A stretch of 40,102 nucleotides of DNA from JBCDBL01 sp039183635 (GTDB lineage Bacteria; Pseudomonadota; Alphaproteobacteria; Caulobacterales; Parvularculaceae): NCBI GenBank assembly GCA_039183635.1, contig JBCDBL010000015.1, positions 1 through 40,102 of the forward strand, written 5' to 3'. The notes under the pieces are model-generated. The model was given only the letters and a program-made list of their open reading frames with translations, was not told where the DNA came from and ran no database searches. Shown piece after piece: positions 15,217 through 23,500 of this stretch. Each line of letters starts with the position of its first letter. The stretch's first letter is position 1. Position numbers and translations under genes: made by a program.

Positions 15217-15387
15217 GACACGATTATTCGCCGTTATTATTATTTATTCTTGTTATTATGTCCTCCCCAAACTCAGACGGTCGTTTTTCGTGACAATCAG
15301 GACGTTAAGAAGATTTTCGGATGACGTCACTAGAAAACAAAGGATTTACTATAGTTCGTTTGGTCAAAGTCGCGGAGTGTGCGCTGA

Positions 15388-15765
15388 ATGCAACGGTTTT
15401 GTGTAAGTTTGCAACTCATTTGCAAAAACATTTTCGGTCTGAGCATATTTTCACTTTTCATCTGCTCTGCTTCGGCGTCGGCGCAGGTTTATAAGGTCGC
15501 GCCTAATCCGTGCCCTGCGCCGGCGGCTGCACCGTCTTTGGGGGCTATGGAGGGAGATGTTGCGCCGGCTGATCTGACGCCGCCTTTTGCGCCGCCGGGC
15601 GCTGTACGCATTGAGCGTGGCGTGCCTGGAACAAGGCCTGAGGGCGATGTCTTTTTGCCCCTGGAATACGATCTTCAGACCGAGACCGTGACGCTCCCTG
15701 ACGGGCGGCGGCTCAACGCGGCGGCGAAGACATGCGGGACCTTGGAGACGGCGCCGGCTGAGTGA
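15388..15765 (+). CDS. Small secreted Pro/Ala-rich protein of unknown function
   Basis: A 125-residue protein with a signal peptide: hydrophobic core around 14-26 and an ASA or SAQ-type cleavage near residue 33. A GCGGAG sequence about ten bases upstream supports ATG 15388. The mature part is rich in Pro and Ala and has two cysteines (C42 and C116), which could form a disulphide in the periplasm. The segment PEGDVFLPLEYDLQTETVTLPDGRRLN looks like beta strands. I do not recognise the family. It stands alone before proS, with a hairpin between them. Codon use matches its neighbours, so it is probably a real lineage-specific gene. Confidence 0.65.
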   Translation: MQRFCVSLQLICKNIFGLSIFSLFICSASASAQVYKVAPNPCPAPAAAPSLGAMEGDVAPADLTPPFAPPGAVRIERGVPGTRPEGDVFLPLEYDLQTETVTLPDGRRLNAAAKTCGTLETAPAE

Positions 15766-15787
15766 TTGCCAAGGCGCGCGGGCTTGC

Positions 15788-15819
15788 CTAAAAGCGAACC
15801 TAAATTTCGCCGCTTTTAG
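15788..15819 (+). promoter_or_regulatory. proS leader hairpin overlapping the ribosome-binding site
   Basis: CTAAAAGCG at 15788-15796 and CGCTTTTAG at 15811-15819 form a perfect 9-base-pair stem with a 14-base loop. The last two bases of the right arm belong to AGAAGG (15818-15823), the only ribosome-binding-like sequence before proS. It can be read either as a terminator for the preceding small gene or as a translational control hairpin for proS. Confidence 0.5.
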
Positions 15820-15837
15820 AAGGTTTTGTGCCATCCC

Positions 15838-17184
15838 ATGCGCCTTACCCGCTTTTTTTTACCCGTTTTGAAAGAAACCCCGTCGGAGGCGGAGATCGTC
15901 TCGCATCAGCTGATGCTGCGCGCCGGCCTCATCCGTCAGGCGAGCGCCGGCATCTATTCCTGGCTGCCCTTAGGGTTGCGGGTTTTGAAAAAGATCGAAC
16001 AGATCGTGCGGGAGGAGCAGAACCGGGCCGGCGCCGTGGAGCTTTTGATGCCCACCATTCAGTCCGCGGACCTGTGGCGTGAAAGCGGCCGCTATGACGA
16101 TTACGGCGCGGAGATGCTGCGCATCGCAGACCGCCACGAACGCGACATGCTCTTCGGCCCCACCAATGAAGAGTTAATTACGGATATTTTCCGTAAATCC
16201 GTCAGGTCCTACAAGGACCTGCCGATGAACCTCTATCACATACAGTGGAAGTTCCGGGACGAGATTCGGCCGCGCTTCGGCGTCATGCGGGGGCGTGAGT
16301 TTTTGATGAAGGACGCCTATTCCTTCGACCTCGATAAGGATGCGGCGCGCAAATCCTATAACAAAATGTTCGTCGCCTATTTGCGCACTTTCGCGCGGAT
16401 GGGCCTGAAAGCCATTCCCATGCGGGCGGACTCAGGTCCCATCGGCGGCGATATGAGCCACGAGTTCATCGTTCTCGCCGAGACCGGGGAAAGCGCCGTG
16501 TTCTGCCACAAGGATCTGGTTGATATGGCCGTTCCCGGCGCCGACACGGATTTCGACGGCGACCTGCAGCCTATTGTCGATGAGCGCACCGGCCTCTACG
16601 CGGCGACGGAAGAGATGCACCAGCCGGAGGATTTCGCCAAGATCCCCGAGGCGGCGCAGATGTCCGCCAGGGGCATTGAGGTCGGTCATATCTTCTATTT
16701 CGGCACGAAGTATTCCGACGCCATGAAAGCCGTCGTCGCCGGGCCCGACGGCAAGGATGTTCCGGTGGAGATGGGCTCGTACGGCGTTGGGGTCTCCCGC
16801 CTTATGGGCGCCCTCATAGAGGCGCACCACGACGAGGCCGGGTGCAAGTGGCCAACCCCTGTCGCGCCGTTCCATGCGGGGCTGATCAACCTGAAAGCCG
16901 GGGACGATGCGGCCGATGGAGCGTGTGCGGACATGTACGCGAAGCTGGAGGCCGCCGGCGTCGAGGTTCTTTATGACGACACGCCTGCAAGGGCGGGGGA
17001 GAAGTTCGCCACTATGGAGCTTGTCGGCCTGCCCTGGACCATCGTCGCCGGCCCCCGGGGCCTTAAAAACGGCCTTGTGGAGGTCAAACGCCGGGCCGAC
17101 GGCGCGAAAGAGGAGCTGTCGATTGAGGCGGCGTTGGACAAGGTCATCTCCGCCGTCCGCGAGGAGTTGAAGCTTGCGCTATAG
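15838..17184 (+). CDS. proS: Prolyl-tRNA synthetase (short alphaproteobacterial type)
   Basis: The enzyme charges tRNA-Pro with proline in the cytosol. I chose ATG 15838 (448 residues) because the family begins with this MRLTRFFLPVLKETP signature; a TTG twelve bases upstream is possible. Class II motifs are present: motif 1 around LRAGLIRQASAGIYSWLPLG, motif 2 with FRDEIRPRFGVMRGREFLMKD, and motif 3 near SYGVGVSRLMGAL. The C-terminal anticodon-binding domain follows from about 340. The roughly 180-residue editing insertion of the E. coli-type enzyme is absent, which is normal for alphaproteobacterial ProS. The gene has no operon partner; a hairpin precedes it and a repeat element follows. Confidence 0.96.
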   Translation: MRLTRFFLPVLKETPSEAEIVSHQLMLRAGLIRQASAGIYSWLPLGLRVLKKIEQIVREEQNRAGAVELLMPTIQSADLWRESGRYDDYGAEMLRIADRHERDMLFGPTNEELITDIFRKSVRSYKDLPMNLYHIQWKFRDEIRPRFGVMRGREFLMKDAYSFDLDKDAARKSYNKMFVAYLRTFARMGLKAIPMRADSGPIGGDMSHEFIVLAETGESAVFCHKDLVDMAVPGADTDFDGDLQPIVDERTGLYAATEEMHQPEDFAKIPEAAQMSARGIEVGHIFYFGTKYSDAMKAVVAGPDGKDVPVEMGSYGVGVSRLMGALIEAHHDEAGCKWPTPVAPFHAGLINLKAGDDAADGACADMYAKLEAAGVEVLYDDTPARAGEKFATMELVGLPWTIVAGPRGLKNGLVEVKRRADGAKEELSIEAALDKVISAVREELKLAL

Positions 17185-17210
17185 GGCATGCGGACATTCG
17201 CCGGATTTGA

Positions 17211-17375
17211 AGCTTGGCCCTCCCCCGCGTGCGGGGAAGGTGTCGAGCGTCCGCCAGACGGAGGGGGCTGCGATGGCGCGGTGCGGTTTCATTTTCAGTT
17301 ATATTTGGAGACGTTCGCCCCCTTCGACCGCTGCGCGGCCACGTCCCCCGCAGGCGGGGGAAGAGGGCGAACCGC
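17211..17375. repeat. REP-like GC-rich palindromic element between proS and lolC
   Basis: Two GC-rich hairpins face each other: CCCCGC-GT-GCGGGG at 17223-17236 and CCCCCGC-AG-GCGGGGG at 17345-17360. Between them lie inverse matches such as GAGGGGGC/GCCCCCTT and TGCGGTT/AACCGCA, so the whole 165 bases form a nested imperfect palindrome. This is the style of interspersed extragenic repeats common in alphaproteobacterial genomes. All three plus-strand frames stay open here, but the translations are low-complexity and are not genes. Confidence 0.7.
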
Positions 17376-17397
17376 ATATATTTAAAAGAGAAGCTTC

Positions 17398-18681
17398 ATG
17401 ACCCCCGCCAAAACCCAACCCTTCGCGCCTTTTGAATGGATGATGGCCGTGCGCTATCTCGGCGCCACGAAATCCGGCGCCGGCGTGTCGCTCATCTCCA
17501 TCATCGCCTTTGTGGGCATCATGCTGGCGGTGGCGACGCTGATCATCGTCATGTCGGTGATGCAGGGCTTCCGGTCGGAGTTGCTCGGCAAGCTGCTCGG
17601 CTTCAACGGCCACATTTATGTCCAGGGGTATGAGCCGATTACGGACTATGACGCCCTGACGGAGCGGTTCAAGGCCGTGCCCGGCGTCGTCCGGGCGAGC
17701 CCCCTTGTCCAGGGCCAGGTGCTGGCGAGCGCCAATGATCGCTCCTCCGGCGCTCAGGTGCGCGGATTCCGCCCCGACGATCTTAAAAAGTTCGACGTCA
17801 TCGCCGACAATATCGTGCGCGGCGGGCTCGACACGTTCGGGCAGGGGCGCAACGGCGGGAACGAGATCGCTATCGGCTCGGGCCTTGCGTTCCAGTTCGG
17901 TCTGCAGCCCGGGGACGACATCACGTTGCTTGCGCCCCAGGGCGCCGCGACGCCCTTCGGCTCGACGCCCCGGATCAAAACCTACACCGTCGGGGCGGTG
18001 TTCCAGACCGGCATGTCCGAGTACGACACGTTGTTCATGTTCATGCCCCTGGAGCAGGCCCAGCTCTATTTTGCGCGCCGGGGCGTCGTCGATGAAATCG
18101 AGCTGATGGTGGAGGACCCCGACGATGTCGGCGATGTACGCCCCGACGTGGAGGCGGCGGCCGGGGAGGCGGGGCTCTACGGCCGCGTCATCGACTGGCG
18201 GGACGTCAACAAAAGCTATTTCGACGCCCTGGCGGTGGAGCGCAACGTCATGCGCCTGATCCTGTCGCTCATCGTCGCCGTCGCGGCCCTTAACATCATC
18301 ACCGGGCTGATCATGCTGGTGAAGGACAAGACCGGCGACATCGCGGTGCTGCGCACCATGGGGGCGACGAAGGGCGCCGTCATGCGTATTTTCTTCCTAT
18401 CAGGATCTCTCATCGGCGGTCTTGGCACCCTGGCCGGGGTGGTTCTGGGGGCTTTGTTTTGCTTCTACATCAGCGATCTGGAGACCTATTTGTCCGGCGT
18501 GTTCAATATCGATATTTTCAATTCGGAGATTTACTTCCTGTCCGAAGTGCCGGCGGAAATGCAGTTGACCGAGGTTCTGCTCATTGCCGGATGGTCGCTG
18601 TTCATGTCCTTTGTCGTCACGATCTACCCCTCCTGGCGCGCCGCCCGTCTCGATCCTGTGGAGGCCCTGCGCTATGAGTGA
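17398..18681 (+). CDS. lolC: Lipoprotein-releasing system permease (LolC/LolE type)
   Basis: This is the inner-membrane permease that, with LolD, extracts outer-membrane lipoproteins and passes them to LolA. The 427 residues show the family layout: a first membrane helix at about 25-50 (IIAFVGIMLAVATLIIVMSV), a large periplasmic domain of about 220 residues, and three C-terminal helices with VAALNIITGLIMLV, VLRTMGATKGAVMRIFFLSG and the final YPSWRAARLDPVEALRYE. The motif MGATKGAVMRIF is the cytoplasmic coupling region contacted by LolD. Only one permease gene lies next to lolD, as in many alphaproteobacteria where a homodimer may replace LolCE. The last eight bases overlap lolD. Confidence 0.95.
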   Translation: MTPAKTQPFAPFEWMMAVRYLGATKSGAGVSLISIIAFVGIMLAVATLIIVMSVMQGFRSELLGKLLGFNGHIYVQGYEPITDYDALTERFKAVPGVVRASPLVQGQVLASANDRSSGAQVRGFRPDDLKKFDVIADNIVRGGLDTFGQGRNGGNEIAIGSGLAFQFGLQPGDDITLLAPQGAATPFGSTPRIKTYTVGAVFQTGMSEYDTLFMFMPLEQAQLYFARRGVVDEIELMVEDPDDVGDVRPDVEAAAGEAGLYGRVIDWRDVNKSYFDALAVERNVMRLILSLIVAVAALNIITGLIMLVKDKTGDIAVLRTMGATKGAVMRIFFLSGSLIGGLGTLAGVVLGALFCFYISDLETYLSGVFNIDIFNSEIYFLSEVPAEMQLTEVLLIAGWSLFMSFVVTIYPSWRAARLDPVEALRYE

Positions 18682-19366
18682 GCCTGCGCTTGAACTGATC
18701 AATGTCGATCGCGCCTATGGCGATTTAAAAATTTTCGACGACGTGTCGCTGACCGTGGCGCCGGGGGAGATCGTCGCCCTGGTCGGGCCGTCCGGGTCCG
18801 GAAAATCATCTCTGCTGCACATCGCCGGCCTTCTGGAGGCGCCGACGGCGGGAGAGGTGAAGATCGCCGGCCGGCCCTGCGTAAAGCTGTCGGACGCGGC
18901 GCGCACCCGCATCCGGGGAAGCGCTCTCGGCTTCGTCTACCAGTTCCATCATTTGCTGCCGGAGTTTTCCGCCCTCGGCAACGTCGCCCTGCCGCAGATG
19001 ATCGCCGGCGCCTCGAAGCGCAAGGCGGAGGAAGAGGCCAGGCGCTTGCTCTCAAGCCTCGGCCTCGCCGAGCGCCTCAGCCACCAGCCGGCCCAGCTGT
19101 CCGGCGGGGAGCAGCAGCGCGTCGCCATCGCACGGGCCCTCGCCAACGGTCCCCGGGTTCTGCTCGCCGACGAGCCTACGGGCAACCTCGATCCGAAAAC
19201 GTCAGAAGACGTGTTTGCATCGCTTCTGGAGATCGTGCGGGGCGAGGGGCTCGCCGCGCTGATTGCAACCCACGATTACAACATCGCCGACCGCATGGAT
19301 CGCATCCTTGAAATTAAGGATCGACGTTTGAGCGTGCGGGACGACGGCGTTGCTGCGGCGCAATAA
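18674..19366 (+). CDS. lolD: Lipoprotein-releasing system ATPase LolD
   Basis: The ABC ATPase of the Lol system has 230 residues from ATG 18674, which overlaps the end of lolC (ATGAGTGA). Walker A is GPSGSGKSS at 38-46, the Q-loop region is FVYQFHHLLPEF near 87, the signature LSGGE is at 142-146, Walker B is VLLADEPTGNLD with D166-E167, and the switch histidine lies in IATHD. The LolD-type FHHLLPEFSALGNV segment separates it from MacB and FtsE relatives. It powers lipoprotein release in the cytosol beneath LolC. The lipoprotein deacetylase at the left end of the window is a plausible client, although all outer-membrane lipoproteins would be. Confidence 0.95.
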   Translation: MSEPALELINVDRAYGDLKIFDDVSLTVAPGEIVALVGPSGSGKSSLLHIAGLLEAPTAGEVKIAGRPCVKLSDAARTRIRGSALGFVYQFHHLLPEFSALGNVALPQMIAGASKRKAEEEARRLLSSLGLAERLSHQPAQLSGGEQQRVAIARALANGPRVLLADEPTGNLDPKTSEDVFASLLEIVRGEGLAALIATHDYNIADRMDRILEIKDRRLSVRDDGVAAAQ

Positions 19367-19459
19367 GCTCCATCTTTGGTTGTCTGTGCGATATGCTGCA
19401 ACTGCTAATCGAAAAAGCCCAGGCATAAGCTTTATTAAGCATTCTTAATTTCTTTAATG

Positions 19460-19474
19460 TTTTGCATTGCAAAA
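19460..19474. promoter_or_regulatory. 15-base perfect palindrome upstream of the UrcA-like gene
   Basis: TTTTGCA-T-TGCAAAA at 19460-19474 is a perfect inverted repeat around one central base, about 100 bases before the UrcA-like start codon. A TATAAG hexamer at 19475-19480 abuts it and could be a -10 element. Three TTAA tetramers lie just upstream (19435, 19445, 19454). Operator function is inferred from symmetry and position. Confidence 0.45.
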
Positions 19475-19571
19475 TATAAGATTCGTGCAAGAGTACGCGC
19501 TGTAAGGGGAAATTTGTGCGTTGCGTCACGGCCTTGCACCACAACTATTTGTATTTCAAAGAGGGAAACTC

Positions 19572-19943
19572 ATGAACCGCACTTTTATCGTCGCCTGCTT
19601 GGCGGGCGCCTCCATTGTCGCCTCGCCTGTCATTGCCGAGGAGAAGACAGCGACGCTTTCAATGTCTGACTACGACATGTCCACGACCGCCGGCGTTGAC
19701 GCCGCGCATCGGGCGCTTTTGTCCCTCGCCACGTCGGTTTGCTCCGACAGCATGCGCACCTGGACATGGGGCAAGGCGTCGAGCGTTCTCGCCAAATGCG
19801 TTAAGAAATCGACCGATCGTGCTGTCGAAGCGGCCGACGTCACTGCTCTGACGACCTATCATGCCGCCTTGCCGGCATCCGCCCGTTACGATGTGGCGCG
19901 TGCGGCCGAAGCGGTCGAACGGAAGTTCGCCGCAGCTGAATAA
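19572..19943 (+). CDS. UrcA-like small secreted protein
   Basis: I chose ATG 19572 (123 residues), which follows AGAGGGAAA; an upstream start at 19521 would put sequence before the signal peptide. Residues 1-22 are a signal peptide with cleavage after VIA. The mature protein follows the UrcA-family pattern: a beta-like opening (ATLSMSDYDMSTTAGV), a helix AHRALLSLATSVCSD with one cysteine, a second cysteine in LAKCVKKSTDRAVEAAD, then helical sequence. The two cysteines (C59 and C82) probably pair in the periplasm. UrcA proteins are common in alphaproteobacteria and have no established function. It is monocistronic, with a strong terminator after it and a palindrome before it. Confidence 0.65.
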   Translation: MNRTFIVACLAGASIVASPVIAEEKTATLSMSDYDMSTTAGVDAAHRALLSLATSVCSDSMRTWTWGKASSVLAKCVKKSTDRAVEAADVTALTTYHAALPASARYDVARAAEAVERKFAAAE

Positions 19944-19973
19944 ACGCTGGCGATATAAGGCAGCGTCTGCATT

Positions 19974-20010
19974 AGCCCCGCCCATATTATATGCGGCGGG
20001 GCTTTTTCTT
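19974..20010 (+). terminator. Strong intrinsic terminator after the UrcA-like gene
   Basis: AGCCCCGCC at 19974-19982 pairs perfectly with GGCGGGGCT at 19995-20003, with a 12-base AT-rich loop, and TTTTT follows at 20003-20007. This is a textbook intrinsic terminator 30 bases after the stop codon. Confidence 0.9.
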
Positions 20011-20113
20011 AGACCACGTTTACAATTCTTCGAATCGTAAATGCGGTCTAAGTTTATGTTTTGACGCGCATTTTATTCACAAAACCGGTTCCCGGTTTTG
20101 TGAATGCGCTCTA
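20009..20113. repeat. Two-hairpin extragenic repeat (copy 1)
   Basis: The first dyad, 20009-20051, is an almost complete 43-base palindrome bounded by TTAGACC and GGTCTAA. Then comes TGTTTTGACG (20057-20066). The second dyad is a perfect 14-base-pair hairpin, ATTCACAAAACCGG (20075-20088) and CCGGTTTTGTGAAT (20092-20105), with a TTC loop, ending in GCGCTCTAG. The same order recurs near 24276-24395. I see nothing assignable between 20114 and 20324 apart from short dyads such as GTGCGC/GCGCAC near 20244-20261. Confidence 0.7.
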
Positions 20114-20324
20114 GGGTTTGTGGGGATTAATCAATATATCCGGGATGACGGTACAACTCTGAATCTCAACAAGCCCTAGAACGCCTCACATGTCCTCCGT
20201 GGGCCGCTTTTCTTTCAAAATGTTCTAACCTGCTTTTCGGCCGTGCGCTGCGATGCGCACATCCATTCCCGATCGACCTAAAACGCCTTTCTCGGCGTCA
20301 ATCTGTTTCAAGCGAAAAATCTGC

Positions 20325-20353
20325 TTGACGAAGGGGGAACAAAACGCGAATAT
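20325..20353 (+). promoter_or_regulatory. Possible promoter for the 31-residue peptide and dnaE
   Basis: TTGACG at 20325-20330 is a good -35 match. With a 17-base spacer the -10 would be GAATAT at 20348-20353, a partial match. The small gene starts 37 bases further on. The -35 is convincing; the -10 is only fair. Confidence 0.4.
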
Positions 20354-20389
20354 GGAACATATAGGGAACGAAATGTTTGGAGATGCAGA

Positions 20390-20485
20390 ATGACAAAAGC
20401 GAGCTTGAAAGACGCGGCGGGACTCATTGTATTGGTTGGTCTTGTTGGAACGGTGTGGACTTGGTCGCACATGTTGGCCGTATAA
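20390..20485 (+). CDS. 31-residue predicted single-span membrane peptide
   Basis: ATG 20390 is preceded by GGAG at 20379-20382, seven bases away, a better ribosome-binding site than many long genes here have. The frame ends at TAA 20483-20485. The peptide has a charged N terminus (MTKASLKDAAG), a hydrophobic span LIVLVGLVGTVW, and a short end TWSHMLAV. That is the normal shape of a bacterial single-helix microprotein with the N terminus in the cytosol. It lies 43 bases before dnaE and behind a possible promoter. I know no function for it. Its shortness leaves it open to chance, but the start signals argue that it is translated. Confidence 0.5.
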   Translation: MTKASLKDAAGLIVLVGLVGTVWTWSHMLAV

Positions 20486-20528
20486 TCCGGTCCGCGCACC
20501 GGACGCGCCATAGCGCAAAGGGGATTTT

Positions 20529-23500
20529 ATGGGGCGACGCTCCTCTGCTGAGGCGAATAAACCGTTCGTGCATTTGCACGTCCATTCGGCCTATTCCCTT
20601 CTCGAAGGCGCCGTCCATGTCGGGGCGTTGAAAGACCTCTGCCTGAAACATGGCATGCCGGCCCTCGCTGTGACCGACACGGACAATCTGTTCGGCGCGC
20701 TGGAGGCGTCGGAGGTGTTGAGCGCTGCAGGGGTGCAGCCGATTACAGGGTCCCAGGTCTCGCTCGCCTGGTCGGATTTTGACTTGAAAGAGCAGCGCTC
20801 GGCGCCGCGCCCCAGCGTTGTTCTGCTCGCCCAGAACCAATCCGGTTATGAAAACCTCATGAAGCTTTCGAGTGCGGCGTTCTTGCGGTCCGAAAGCGAC
20901 GAGGGGCCGACATTGTCTCTCGCCAGCCTGGCCGACCATGCTGGAGGGCTTATCTGTTTGACCGGCGGTCCGTCGGGGCCGATTAATCGGCTTATTGTCG
21001 ATGGGCGGTGCGATGCGGCTGAGGCGGCGTTGCAGCGCCTAAAGGGAATTTTCCCAGACCGTCTTTATGTTGAGTTGCAACGCCATGAGACAGAGGCGGA
21101 GATCGTCGCCGAAGGACCTTTGGTGGACCTTGCATACGATCTCGACTTGCCGTTGGTCGCCACCAATGAGGTGTATTTTCCGTCTGCGGAGGCTTATGAG
21201 GCCCATGATGCGCTGCGATGCATCGCTGAGGGGGCTTATGTTCACCAGGATGATCGGGCGCGACTGACGTCGGAGCATTATTTCAAGACCGGCGCGGAGA
21301 TGGCGGCGTTGTTCTCCGACCTGCCGGAGGCGATGGAGAACGCGATCGAGATCGCGCGACGTTGCGCTTTTCGTCCGCGCACCCATGCGCCGATCTTGCC
21401 GCGTTTTGTGGAGAAGGAGGGGTGGGACGAGGCCGCCGAACTCGCCGCCCAGGCGCGCGACGGTTTAAAAGCGCGCCTTGAACGCCACGGCGCCGCCGCG
21501 CCGGAAGACGATTATTGGACGCGCCTCGACTATGAACTCGACATCATCAACCGCATGGGGTTCCCGGGCTATTTCCTCATCGTTTCGGACTTTATCAAAT
21601 GGGCCAAGGCCCACGATATTCCGGTGGGGCCGGGGCGGGGGTCCGGGGCCGGCTCCGTCGTCGCCTGGGCGCTGACGATCACCGATCTTGATCCCCTGCG
21701 TTTCGGCCTTTTGTTCGAACGGTTCTTAAACCCTGAACGGGTGTCGATGCCGGACTTCGACGTCGACTTCTGCCAGGACCGCCGGGATGAGGTCATCGAG
21801 TATGTTCAGCAACGCTATGGCGAGGACAAAGTCGCCCAGATCATTACGTTTGGAAAACTGCAGGCCCGTGCGGTTCTAAGGGATGTCGGGCGTGTGCTGA
21901 GCTTGCCCTACGGCCAGGTGGACCGATTGTGCAAGCTCGTGCCGAACAATCCGGCGAACCCAGTGACGTTGGCCGAGGCTGTCGAAGGCGAGCCAAGGCT
22001 CCAGGAGGAGCGGGACAAGGAGCCTGAGGTTGCGGACCTGTTGGAAAAAAGCCTGCGTCTTGAGGGGCTCTACCGGCATGCGTCGACCCATGCGGCCGGG
22101 GTCGTTATCGGCGATCGTCCCCTGGACGAGCTTGTGCCGCTCTATACAGACCCCCGCTCGGACATGCCCGTGACGCAATTCAACATGCGCTGGGTGGAGC
22201 CGGCGGGGCTTGTAAAGTTCGATTTCCTTGGCCTTAAAACGCTGACCGTTCTTGAACGGGCGGTGAAATTTTTAAAGCAGAACGGCGTCGACATCGATTT
22301 GTCCGCGTTGCCCCTCGATGACGCTACGACCTACGAAATGCTGGGGGAGGGGGCGGCGACCGGGGTGTTCCAGTTGGAAAGCGCCGGCATGCGCTCCACC
22401 TTGAAAGCGATGAAGCCGGACAGTCTGGAAGACATTATCGCTCTTGTCTCCCTCTACCGACCGGGGCCGATGGAGAATATTCCAACTTATATTGAATGTA
22501 AGAAAGGCGCGCGCGAGCCCGATTATCTCCACCCCTGGCTGGAGCCGGTTTTGAAGGAGACCTACGGCGTCATTATCTATCAGGAGCAGGTGATGCAAAT
22601 CGCCCAGATCCTGTCCGGCTACTCCTTGGGCGAGGCCGATCTTCTGCGTCGGGCTATGGGGAAAAAGAAAAAGGAGGAGATGGATCGTCAAAAGGTCCGT
22701 TTCCTGGAAGGCGCCGTTGAAAAAGGCGTAGACGAGAAAAAGGCGGACGGCATTTTTGAACTTGTGGCGAAATTCGCCGGCTATGGGTTCAACAAATCCC
22801 ACGCCGCCGCCTACGCTTATATCGCCTATCAGACGGCGTATTTAAAAGCGAACCATCCGGCGGAGTTTCTCGCCGCCTCCATGTCTCTTGATATCGGCAA
22901 CACGGATAAGTTGGCGGTGTTTTTGAAAGAAGCTGCGCGCGTGGGGGTTGAGGTGCGTCCGCCCGACGTCAATCAGTCGGAGGCTGACTTTTCTGTCCGC
23001 GACGGGGTTATCTACTACGCTCTGGGCGCCATAAAAAATGTGGGGCTGCAAGCGATGGAAGGCATTGTGGGCGCGCGTAAACAGGGCGGCGCGTTTAAGG
23101 ATGTTATGGATTTCGCCGAACGCATCGACGCCGCCGACGCCAACAAGCGCGCGATTGAAAATCTCGCCAGGGCGGGCGCCTTCGATGCTCTGAACGCCAA
23201 TCGTGCGCAGACGACGGCGGCGGCGGATCTTGTGGTGCGCGTCGCCGCCAGGGCCGCTGAGGAACGGGCGAGCGCCCAGGAAAGTCTTTTCGGCGGCGCC
23301 GACGCTGCGCCGGAGCGCCCTCGGCTGCCGGCTGCGGAGGAATGGTTGAGCCTTCAGCGCCTTGATGAGGAGCGCGGCGCTCTTGGCTTTTACTTTTCCG
23401 GTCACCCCCTTGATGATTACGAGACAGCCCTGGGTCGCCTGCGCGTCACATCGCATACGGATCTGTTGGAGCGTGCTGTCGGCGGCAAGGCCGGAGGCGG

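Larger units (their letters stand above)
14987..15387. other. Non-coding gap of 401 bases
   Basis: No credible gene is present. The first 145 bases hold dyad-rich sequence (inverted repeat 15069-15103, with a related copy of its CCTGGAA core near 15115-15121). A terminator-like hairpin follows at 15187-15214, then an AT-rich stretch of TTATTATT type at about 15231-15260. The 8-base palindrome TGACGTCA is at 15322-15329. A promoter for the next small gene must lie in the last 150 bases, but I cannot place it with confidence. Confidence 0.6.

Noticed and set aside
17174..17435. Several overlapping open frames between proS and lolC
   Set aside because: They are open because of the GC-rich palindromic repeat; translations are Pro/Arg-rich low complexity and have no ribosome-binding sites.
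19435..19457. CtrA-type binding site (TTAA-N7-TTAA)
   Set aside because: The TTAA tetramers are spaced by 6 and 5 bases, not 7, so the known consensus is not met.
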